This document shows positions 46,101 to 58,100 of a stretch of 64,000 nucleotides of DNA, piece by piece (position 1 is the first letter of the stretch; each line of letters starts with the position of its first letter). The notes beneath the pieces are model-generated. The model ran no database searches. It was not told the origin of the DNA and saw only the letters and a program-made list of their open reading frames with translations. The DNA lies in assembly GCF_018320785.1 (NCBI RefSeq), contig NC_054873.1, positions 20,178,196-20,242,195 of the forward strand. Reading direction: 5' to 3'. The position numbers and the translations under genes are program-made. This DNA is from Cheilinus undulatus (taxonomy: Eukaryota > Chordata > Actinopteri > Labriformes > Labridae).

Positions 46101-49100
46101 TTCCTGTGTGATCATTTGTCAACACTTCTACATTTATTAAGGTTGAAGAGTTTCTGTAGTAATCTGCATGTGGACGAGGTTTATTTACGAGCATAAATAA
46201 CGATCATAAATATTCCCTATAGTGTCAGGCGCTATGCTCACAAGGAACAAAATGACAAAAGGGGTGGTCAACCAGTTTATTTGTCCCTGATGAATGAATG
46301 TTAAGATGTTAAAATGATAAAATGATCATCAAGTGACCCGCAGATGGGCGGGTCAGTCCGTCTGTATAGGAACTGATCCTCTCCAATATTCACAGCACAC
46401 TTGCCCCCACACACCTGTGAGTGCATATTTCTGCCCGCTGTGGTGAGAAGATCAAAAGAGCGTTGGTGCGGACATGAGCCTAACTGTCGCTGATTTTAAC
46501 CACGTTTCCCACCAGTTTGTCACTTAGCAGCGTGATATACGGGGAGATTTACAGTATTTTCCTGTATTACAAGTGTCAGACTTGTTGCGAAATTTGAATA
46601 AATTGTGCGCAATTGCTGCAATCTCGCGCCGAAATCCAGCGCTCGTTTGGCCATCTCAGACGTAAAACAAGCGGGGCATCGGTTCATGCACAACTTTAGA
46701 GGATAAATGAGTTGCATTGGAGAACTCTCTCTTGTCGTACTGAGTCAAAGCATCCCAGCACATATTAGACCCCAGCTCTGACACAGGGAGGAGGGGGCGG
46801 GGCTCTCTGGTCAGTGAGCGTGTGGGTTTGCTCAGCTCTGGTCATGGAATCAGAGGGAACAAGCAGGAATCCAGGACTCAGAAATTAAATACATTCATGT
46901 AAACAACATAAATAACATAAGGCTAGTTTGTTTAATAAAGGGACCAGGTATAGACCTGCTCTGTAGGAAAGATATCCTTAAATGACTTCTGTTGTGATCT
47001 GGCGCTGTATAGAAAAAACAATTAAATAAAATAGACTCAATGTTTAAGGGGGGCGGGGCGCCCCCCCCAATAGGGGGTAAGGGAAACACTGCCCTTTCTG
47101 ATGGCTGAGGGGAGAAGTGAAATGGTTTGATAAAGATATTGCAGTGGAGAAGAAGCTCTGCTGACATTTATTATCAGGACTCCAGACTAACTAAAAATCC
47201 ATGTCAGCCATCCTGAGGTCAATCAAATTTATCTTATCAGAAAAAACACCAAATTTTCAGTTCTGTGATGGAGAGTAGCCCACTTTAACTGAATTTGCCT
47301 ACCAGATTTTGTTAATCAATTTATTTTAATCAGTTCCTTTCTTTATTTTAGTTTCTGGACTTTATATATTTTAAATGTTTTTATGTAGTTGAATGAAGGG
47401 GATAGCAACAGTAGCAACTATCAGTTTTTACATTATTAAAAGTAGGGCTGTAGTCAACCAAAGAAAATCTTGGTCGACTGAAATTACACCCACATTGACC
47501 AATTGATTGGTCATGAAGGTAAAAAAAAAAACATCTTAGTTCGTAACAGGCTCCTCATTTCACCCTCTGGTAGTCTGGATGACCTCTAAAATCAACATGA
47601 CAAGCTTTATGAGGCACTAATGATTATTTATACCCTCATTTTGTTGTACTAAAGTAACAGCTGACTCAGAGACAATCAGCGTTCACCTACCTTTAGTTAT
47701 ATAATTTCAGTGATCATGGCACAATAACTTTTTGGCATCATAGCCTATAAGATATCCTAAGACAGTTGTTTGTATTAACTTACAGTGATAACTATTAACA
47801 GGATCATTTCCAGCTGGTGCTGAGTAGTTTATGAGCATATATCAGACCGCTGCAGCGTTTATTTACTGAGGTGAAGGAAGAGAAGTCCACTGGCCATGAC
47901 TTAATGACAAAGAAACATGGTCTTTTCTCTCTTTTTTTGCTCTCTGTTATACCCTGTATTTACTGACCAGGGAATTAAACTGGTCACTCTACAACAGACG
48001 CTCTCTGTGTGATTGTAGCTGTCTTTTGCTTGTAAAAGAAGAAGATAAACAACTAATTATGGATTGGATTATGGAAAAAAAGTTATGGATGTATCAAGAA
48101 GAGAACACAATGGACTGGCTCTCCTTCAGATAGAACTCAAGGTATGCATGTGAGAACATAAAAAAATAATGTACACATAAGTTCTTCAGAGGGAGGAAAA
48201 CAATGGACTCTTGATGATGCAAAGATAGAATCTAATGCTCTCCTGTTGTTAGATGTCGGGATTCACGTCGTTGATGTCGGGTCAGGGTGTCAAACTAGAT
48301 GACAATGCAGAAAAAATTCTAACATGCTACTCTTGTCGAATCCTGATTGCAGGGTCTCTTATGTTGTTTATCATGTCATACTACAAGATTATCATTCCTG
48401 ATGCACAGCATCCAGCCCGAGTTTTGAGGATAAGCTGTCGGGCAAAAATCTGGCTGTTAGTTTTTTAAAAAAGGATATCGGTGGGAGGCCCCTCCCTTAA
48501 ATTAGCATCATGCGTGCATGAGACAAGAGGCAGATGTTTTTAAGGCATTGTGTGTTCAGTTTTTGAGGAGAGCTGGACAATTAATTGAATTTTGATTGTG
48601 ATTTCAATTTCGGCTTCTCATGATCATAAAAACATTATAATGGAAGAAAAACGATTAATGTGTGCTTCAAAGAGTATTTTTGAGTTGTGTTTTTGGCTGT
48701 GTTATTAGTGTTTTTTGCATGTTGCAGATTTTGAAAGTTTTACAGGAGTGCATGTAGATTGGATATTTATTTATATTTGTTTTTTTTATTGCTATTACTT
48801 AATATATTGTTATTATTTTATTTGTTACTAATTTATTTTTGATTGTTCTTTAAGTTGTAGTTCAATAAATACTCAAATTTTGAAATAAATGAATAATTGT
48901 GTTTATTAATCGTGATTTCAATATCAGTCAAAATAATCGTGATTATTATTTTTGCCATAATCGTCCAGCCCTAGTTTTCAGGCATTGTAGCTTCTAATCA
49001 ATTCTGTCTTGTTTTTGTCCTTTCCCTCATGTATTTAATTTTCAGACGTGAGTTGTGTGAAGTTGCCATTGCTAAATAGCCCTATTTCCTGACAGGCTTT

Positions 49101-52100
49101 TTCATAATGCATTCTATTTCATTGGCTTAATATCCAGGAGATTTCATAGTGAAGAACTTTCTGGAAATACACTTCATTAAATGAAGGTAGCTTAAACTCC
49201 AGCTGACCTTCTATTTAGCAGAGATTCTTCACAGTGTTGTTGGAAGTAGGAACATACTGTTCACAGCCTTGAATTATCATGGCCTTAGTGCAAGCTAGAA
49301 ATCAGTTTAAAAACACCTGCAGCAGGTAGAGATGTTGTTACAAAGATGTAAATCTATGCTGTGCTGATCTAAAGTGGCACCGACTGTCACGTAGCCTGTC
49401 ACTAAAATTCAAATTACGCTGTTTTCTGCCACGGATCACTTGTTAATTTACTTCTGTGGTTGAATGGTTGAGCAACTTCAGTCTGTGCAGAAACGCACAC
49501 ACTTGGCAATGGTGGCTGCTTTTTTCCCAACACTGACATGCATTCAAATATCCTTTTTATTCCCAGGGAAAGATTTTCATCTGTCTCGAGTGCATTTTGT
49601 TGAACTACAGGTCAACCATTTGTCGCAAGTCCTGATTATGCAATATTTATTTTGGGTGGGTTAAAACAATTGTGCTGTGTAAAACTTCCAGGACCGTTTT
49701 GCTATATCAGCAAAAGGACATACAGATGAACCAAAGTTAATGCTAATCTGCACCCTTTCAGTGCACAGTTTGTATTTAGTTATGACAAGTCATGTCCTAT
49801 GTTTATTTTCTCTCACAGATTCATACTATGGATTTAATCTCAAATCAATCTGACCTTAAAGTCTGTCAGAAGTTTAGCTCAGTTCAGGTGGATTTAATGA
49901 TGACATAGTTGTTATATCTTCCTGCAACTGTTTTTATTGCTTATTTTTTCAATCAGTGTATTTATATTTATATACAGGGGTGGGGCAAAATTTTAAGAAA
50001 ATAAATACCAAGTCGCTTATCATAGAGACTGAGTTTAGATCATTACTGTTTTTGAAAGAGACCTAAGAATTCTAGAACAGGCAAGCAGATGTTGTCAGAC
50101 ATTGTTGGTCAAACATCATGATAATTGTTATAAATTGTGATTATTAATTGAATATATAGTCTGTGAAATGTTGAAGATGTCATCCAGTTTTAAGGGCCTT
50201 TTGTCATCATATTGGCACCAATCAAAGGCTGTTTTAGCTGTGATTGCTAAAGTGTATAGTCTAGCTTGTTCACTGACCTTGCCTCAGGTTGTTACCAAGT
50301 CACCTGCATCTGGTGAGCAGACATGTGACTTTAATATTCTCACATTACAAACCTACAGTTTTATTAAACATTCACATAACGTTTTTTTTGTGGGACTGAA
50401 ATAGGGCTGAACGATTTGTGAAAATAATTTAATTGCAATTTTTTTTACCCAATATTGTGATTGCGATTTAGTGCGCGATTATTCTCGAGTTCGTCATCTC
50501 ATGTATTTTCTAGCAAAAACAAACAATTTGTTCTAAACTATAACCAACACAATATTAGATTAAACTACAGCTGAAATTTTTTTTGAAAAATATCTAAATG
50601 TGATTACTTTGACTCATTTTGCAAATTAGATATGAATTGTTGTATTAAAGGGAATGATAATTTTATATAACTATATTTAATTTTGATATTTTGATATGTA
50701 ATGCATAACGTCTCTGCTGCAAAAAAGTTTTAAACTGGTATTTTGACATAAATTTCAGGTAAAAGAAATATTGCACCCACTGTGATTTGTAAATTGCAAC
50801 GGCCAGATTGTGATTTAATCCAATTTACTTTTAATTGCCCAGCCCTAGATTGAAATTAGGGGTACACGATAACCATCGGGCCGATAATTATCTGACCGAT
50901 ATCAGGAAATTATTATGTCACTCCGATAAGTCCGATATCATGACGATGAGCCCCAATAACATGTATACTTTTGTCAGCACGGCAGTGCTGGCGTTTGTTT
51001 TCTTTCTCACGAGACTACACATTCCGAAACAGCAGGTGGCTGCGCAGTGCACGACCCGCTGTTAAGCACCAGAGAAGAAGAGGAAGCAGTCGCTGTGCTA
51101 AAATGCTAACAACATGGTGCTGTTATTCAGTATGTACGGAAAAGATAATGCGACCATGTGTGTAGAATTTGCCCAGCAAAGAGTAGAGAGAAGTCCTCAA
51201 CGCATCTTAGAAGTCACCTAAGAGTCATCATCCTAATGACATTGAAACGAAGCGGCAGCAGCCACTAGCTGCAGACATTAGGACCGAGTCAACGGCTAAT
51301 ACCAGGCAGAGTGCTGATTGTAAGCAGGCATTGAGAACTGCAGAAAGTTTGCCAGAGCCATAAGGCACAACGTTATAATAACAAAATTAGTCTGACAGTC
51401 TCCTGATCCATCGCTACTTTGATAGACGTACAGTGCTTAACAAATTTATTAGACCACCTGTCTGAGAGACCATCCAGCATCATGAAGTGTTTTAATGTGG
51501 ACTCTCATTCTCATTGAGCTCTCCACGTTTTACCATTTTGAACAGAAATGAGCAATTTCAAACTGAATTCACCTTTTTAAACCCAAATATGAGCCGGCTC
51601 ACTGGGCTTCTCTGAGACATCAGAAATTAATCAAGCACAGGGTCCAAAACTAACGGGAAGATTTTGTCTCTGGCTGGTAAATTGTTAAGACCACTCGCCA
51701 CTCTGGCGAGTTATTTTTTACAAGCGAAAAATTCGGGTTTTTCTTGTTACTGGAGAACGATGCTAGTATCGGCTGATTTCCTGGCAAGAGTAATGTGTAT
51801 TTCAGGCCGAGATGATCTTTGGTCACTTAAGTGCGTCTGTCATGACGTCATTCACAGCGCACCGAGGTGGATAGCTGGTTGTTGCTGTACCCGTACCTCC
51901 TTGCAGTGTTGTCAACTTAGCGACTTTGTCGCTATATTTAGCGAGTGTCAGATCCCTTAAGCAACTCGTTTCAAAAAAGCGACAAGTGACAAATCTAGCA
52001 ACTTTTTCTGGTGTTACTGGAGACTTTTGAAGACTCTGACATGAAAGCATGTATCGTTGTAGTGCCTGAGCGAGAGCAGCGGGGTGCTGCCGTGAGCCCC

Positions 52101-55100
52101 TCCCCGTCTCAAAGCACTGACAGGCAGCCCACTCCTCATGCAGCAGTCCCTCTCAGCTGTGGTCAGAGCAGGAGATGCTCACACCTCCATGTCTAGACTA
52201 CAGATTAACCGCGCTGTGAAGGCGCCTTGACAGTTTTTTCTATTGTCTCTTTTTGGTTCATTTAGATTGTTAATGAAGACTTTATACAAAAAATAAATAA
52301 ATTGAATTGTTTTAGGCTTTTAAGTGGACCATAAGGTTTAAAACTAAACCAAATGTAAGAAAACAAAACTAAGAAAAATAGAATAATAAATAAATGATAA
52401 ACCAAAAATAAAATTTAAAGTAACTCTGCCAGAGTACCTCTTGAGTCATTTTGCCTAGCCCAGATAAAGGAGGGTTGGAATTGTGATGTTATACAAACAA
52501 GAATCGAGAGAAGCAAGTTCATTTGTTGTTCTACACATAATAAGGGTCTTTTTACTCACTTTTTGTCTCTTTTAGCATACATTTTTGCTAGTATTAGTGC
52601 ATACTATTAAAATACTGAGAAACGCAGACAAGACCCAAATGACATGTAAATAATACTGATAGCAAATCACAACACTTAAAAGCAATTTTATTTGGTTGGC
52701 TGGTAAAATGTCTACCTAGCTGGTAAAAAATTTTGCTAACCAGCCAGCCTGGCTGGTAAGTGAAAAAGTTAGTTTTGGACCCTGATCAAGCATAATATTC
52801 AACCACTAAAACTAATTTTTCTGTTCATGAATGCAAGTAAATAACTATAATGTGACATATAAATCAAGAAATAATAATGTGCCTTACTATTTTTTCAGTT
52901 TTTTGTAAATCAGTAAATTGAAAATTCATGGATAACAATAATAATGATATTTTAGCATTAAAAATATCATTTGGGTTAAAGAGCTTCTACATATTGTTGT
53001 ATTAACCATTGCAGAAACATAAAAAAATTATTTTGGTTCTACCAATTTTTACCAATGCTGTTAATTTAGGGCAGCTGTGGCATAAACCTTACTTTGGGTG
53101 GTGGTCTAATAAATTTGTGAAGCACTGTATAACTGCCTGCTCTGTTTGATGTGGTTTCATTCAGTCTGATCCACCTTAGGAACAGAAGTTTAGCCACAGA
53201 CCACGGTGGACTTTACATTCTTAACCTATCTCTGATATGACCTATGTCAGTGCATATTTTTAATCTTTATGTAAAACATCAGCTTGCTTTAATTCTGGCT
53301 TAAGCAGCAAAAAAAAAAAAAAAAAAAAAACAGACCCCCAAATATCTCCATTCGTTAAGCATAACAGCCTGTTATCATTTGGTTTTATGGGGGAAAACCG
53401 TCTGTCAGTTGTTTGTGTATGTTGTACTTGGTACACAAATGTTTAACTAAAAAAGTTTACTGTAATAACAGTTATAAAGTCAGAATAGTTCTTTGGTTTT
53501 TGAAAAACATGAGTGATTTTAGTTAAAATTAGTTATAAATATCTTTGCTCACTACATATTAACCCCTTCTTACCCCAAGATGTGCATAAACACATCAAAT
53601 AAACTTCTTTTGTTAAATCAGCAATTGAAAAAAATATATCAGTTATTATCGGAAATCAGCCATCAGGAGTAGGAAATTATCGGTTATCGGTATCGGTTCA
53701 AAAAAATACTTACCGTGCATCACTAATTGAAATGTTTGTTTCATTGATCGGTGACAGTTTTTTTAGCAGTTCTATAATCCGTCCTATAGAGTGGGCATAT
53801 AATTGGCAAAAGTTTATATCTGATCAAATATCTGCTTCCATGGCTCGACTTCCAAAAAAAAAGGCTGGCTGTTATTTAGGGCCGCAGAATTTTGAAAAAA
53901 TATCTCGTTGCGATTATTTTGGCACATATGTCAAATGAGATGACTTGTTTCACTGAAGGCTGTGAGCATTTTTATGTCTCATTTTTAGGGAAAAAAAAAA
54001 ACATATTTAAAAAATGAGCAAAGTAGGATTATTTGTGAACGTTTCTATAAAAAAAAGCACCTACTGCATATGTTTCATGATGTGTAGAGCATATCATCTC
54101 CGCTGCAAATAATAATTCTTTTAAACTGGTCACACTCTGGACACAAATTTCAGTTTAATGAAAAATTGCACTTTCTGCGATTTGATGCGGTTTAAGCTGA
54201 ATTTCAATTAACTGCTCTGCATGACTGTTATTCCTCTTCTAGACAAGGCACTGAAAGAGACTTTGGACCAGGTTCTGCTGAGCGGGTACTTTGACCGGGT
54301 TCCATCTCACCAAAACGGTGTGTGTGAGGAGGAGGAGGAGGAGGAGGAAGAGCCAGCCTCAGCAGCAGCAGCAGCAGCAGTAGCTGAGTCTTCAGAAGCA
54401 GAAGAGCAGACTGTTGATCCAGGTCCTGACAGTTCTTCTGGCTCATTATTTTTGAATGCAAAGGTAATCAGAAAACAATGAAATTAGTTCTGCAATCTCA
54501 AAACTGCTTTTCTTTTGTTTTTTTGTTTTTTGCAGAAACTGAAATAATTGAAGAGTTCACAGAGCCTATTGCAGTCGAAACAACAGAGGTAAGTTTAGTT
54601 TCCCCCGTTTTATGTCTTGAAGCTGATGTATGTACATTCTGCATTGTGACTTTTTTTTCTTTTCCCCCTCTAGTTTGTAAACAGACAGTTCATTCCAGAC
54701 GGCACTTACAGCAGCAGTGACAAGGAGCAGGGCGACGAGTGGACCTCGGAAACAGAGGTAGAGGAACTGAGGAAACGGGAAGTTTTTTGTCCTTTATGTT
54801 GCAGATGAGTAACATAAAGCTTTGCTTTGCTCTCACTCTAACCTATTTTACATCCTCTAAAACAGTCCTCAAACAACAGTAGAATTTCTCAATCTATATC
54901 ATACATCAAAAAAGTCATTAAACCAAATTTTTTTTCTGTCATTAATTTTAAAAAATTAAACTGTGGGGCTGTTAAAACCTTTGCATTTCATGTGGGAGCT
55001 GTGTGGTTATTTTTTATGAAGATAGATGAAGTTAATATTTCAGCTCTGCTTTTGACACAATTTAGATAAAAATAACTAATTGAAGTTATGGTGAATTCTT

Positions 55101-58100
55101 CACTTAAGGGTATTCTGATCTTTGTGTGTGCCATGTGGAGCTTCCTTGCACCTCATCTGATTTCAAATGATCACATTTAATTTGACCAGGAAGCATATGT
55201 AAACAAATGAAGACAGTTTACAACATGTAAGATTTATGGATGCTCTGCAGTGACAAAAAAGCAAATAAATCCATTTAGACCTGATGCAATGTCTTTTAAG
55301 GCCTGATGAGATGCTGGTGTGCTTTTACCTTTATGACCTGATGCAGCGTCTTTGTCGCCAGTTTTACAACACTTCACTGATGAACTGCACCATGATTCAC
55401 CCAAATACACTTGTGCAACTGTGCAGTTTCTCAGAAAACCCTCAGGTTTTGGGAGGGTGTTTTCAAACAACACTAAGATTTCAGAGGGTGTTTTTTAAAG
55501 GCGGCTTTAGCTCTAATTGAGTTGAAAATAGGTGAACAAATCTGCATAGGAAAGTAAAAGAGAGATCTTTAAACAGGTTTTTCATTTGGCCAGCAAAAAT
55601 TTGAGGTAATCTGTACCAGTGAGTTTTGTCAACAGAAGCATGGTTGCTAACTTTACCTGCAGGTGTTGTAATTCTGCTTTTGTTTGGCAACCACTGTCTC
55701 ACTCTCCTTCTCTTATTGCCTTATGTGTTTCCTCTTGCGTATCGCTGACATAATCTTCCTGAATTTTAGATACTAAATATCCATCTCATCTGTAAAAAAA
55801 AACCTCAAATTACTAAATAATCTTGGCCTAACCAGGACTGACCAAGTGTGAAACTAGGCTAGTTTTCTGATTGTTGGGAGGTTTTAACTGGGTAAAAATG
55901 ATCCCAATCCTCCCGTTTTCCAAGTCCAGCACTGCCATGTTTTTTTTCACACAAGCTGTGATGTTACTTTTACAACCCATGATGTTAACTTATGATATTT
56001 AAGAAGAAGAAGCACTCAATCTGTCTTCAGTTACTCCTTCCACTTTTACATCTTCATGCTTTCCTTCTTTCTCAGGCAATCAGTGCAATGCAGCAGCCAC
56101 CGCCACCTGTTCAGCCTGCAGCCTCCCCAGTTACCTTGGAGACACACCCCATGAGCTTAGCGTCCCCTGCACCACCAACTGACCCCATGGTCAGGAAGCA
56201 GGTGGTGCAGGACTTAATGGCACAGATGCAGGGAACGTACAACTTCATGCAGGTGGGGACTGTTGTGATGTCTTTTTACTGTGGGTGTTAGGTACGGCTC
56301 TGATCACTCCTCTGTTCTCAGGACTCCATGTTAGAGTTTGACGGACAGCCGATCGACCCCGCCATTGTCTCAGCGCAGCCTATGAAACCCGCTCAGAACA
56401 TGGACATGCCTCAGATGGTGTGTCCTTCAGGTATGTCTGCAGAGACAAACTACGTTATGATGTCATTTGGTTTGTGAAAGTGACACCTAGATTTTCTCTT
56501 TGTATGTTCTCAGTTCACCCAGAGTCCCGACTATCACAACCCAACACTGTTCCTGTCCAACCTGAGCCCACACAAGTGAGTGATCAGCTCTGAGCAGAAA
56601 ATACAAATGTAAAGACACCATGAAAAAAAAAGACTGTTTAATTCTTATTTTGTTTGCTTTTAGGTCCCCATCGTCTCACCAACTCCACCCCCCATGTTTC
56701 AGACCTCACACACGCCAGATCCTCGACCCCCGACAGAATCCATCGACCCCATTCAGGTAAACCAAGATGTTCTGTGAAAACATCCTATGAATTAAAACAT
56801 TCAACTTAAATGTTCTGTATGTATGATTTTACAAGTGTAGATGTAGAGCCTCTTAAAGCCGTCTCAGACTACACAATTTTTTTGGGTTGTTTATGACGGT
56901 ACCATGTCAGACTATGCTACAAAAATTGCAGGTCAAAGAGCGTGAATCAGATACAACAGAAGTGCTGTATGTGATTTGAACGGGCTTTAGCTCTGAAAAG
57001 AAGCAAAAATTTCAGACAATGAACAATTTTGGACTCCTCCTGATGTATGAATAGGAAGATAAGATGGACCACATTTCAAGTAGAACTTGAGGTGTGAATG
57101 TGATAACATGTCAAGATCACTAAATGTACATGTAAATCCAAGGAGAGAGAGAAGTGGGGACTTGTATAAATTTGCTCTGGTAAATAGTGATGCAAAGATA
57201 AGCAAATGCTCTTTTGTTGATAGGTGTCAGGATTCACATCGCTGATGTCAGGTCAAGGTGTCAAACTAAACGACGATGAAGGAAAAATTCTGACCTGCTG
57301 GTCTTGATGAACCTTGGTTGTGGGGCGTCTGGATGTGTTGTTAATTATGTCACACTTCGAGATTGTTTGTAGTTCTTAACACTCAAAATCGTGTCTGAGG
57401 TTTGACGATGAGCTGCGACCTTGTACTCGAGCCAAAATTTGTCTGAATTCCTGTTGTCTGAGTTTGTATTCAGGCCTCCCATAAATATAGGCAATTGTGT
57501 GGGATACTTCATTCATTTGTACTTTTACATTAATGTGGAATCTTATAAAGCAAGTACTTTTTTGTTCAGAAGTATCAGCTTTAAATATATTTTGTCCCCC
57601 CCAGTTACAAATTAAATTTTCTTAATCTTGGGTTGATACTTGAAATGCTGTTTATAATCCTCACACTTTCAGGAATAAAATTCTTGTGGAAAAAATGTGT
57701 GTTTCCTAATTTTATCCAAGAACTTCTTTTAACCTCAAAAATAAAATAAGTTCATGCTTTGCAGTATGTTTAAAATAGGATATAAAGAAGACTATAAATG
57801 TTTTCATTACCCAGCATGTAGTTTAAGCATGTATTAAAAGTTTTGCTTATAGTTTTGAATTGAAGTACTGTAGGCTTAATCTTTTTTTTCTGTAAATGCT
57901 TGTTAAATACCCAGTGTATTAATATTTCACAGTAGAAAGCGGAATATTGACAACAACCAGAATGAATACCAAAGACATGGATTTGGTTCTTAGTAGGGAT
58001 GTATAGTATTTGATTTTTGCCAATATCCAATATGCTGATATTTACAAATTAACTTCAACCGATGCTGATAAGTAAATGTAGTTCAGACCTAAAATTTCAG

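Larger units (their letters stand above)
50857..53725 (+). mobile_element. hAT-like element C, outer layer of a transposon nest
   Basis: Bounded by an exact 8-bp duplication ATTGAAAT (50849-50856 and 53726-53733). Ends TAGGGGTACACGATAA and (complement) TAGTGATGCACGGTAA are inverted, with cgataac/cggttatcgg-type subterminal words at both sides, as in common fish hAT repeats. Without the inner element its own length is about 1.17 kb. It has no intact transposase. It contains the MITE at 51431-53127. Confidence 0.8.
44071..54242 (+). other. caprin1: caprin1 intron 6 (about 10.2 kb)
   Basis: By far the longest intron of the gene. 44071-47440 shows no bounded element apart from CT/TATC/TTTA microsatellites at 45677-45735; 46770-46830 is a GC-richer patch. 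From 47444 onward much of it is interspersed repeats, listed separately. No alternative coding exon with homology to known Caprin1 was found. Confidence 0.8.

Noticed and set aside
54221..54481. Caprin1 exon 7 read through to the stop at 54479 as a short isoform end
   Set aside because: Would end the protein before the G3BP motif; kept only as an alternative in the findings because the frame-preserving splice gives conserved VNRQF and later blocks.
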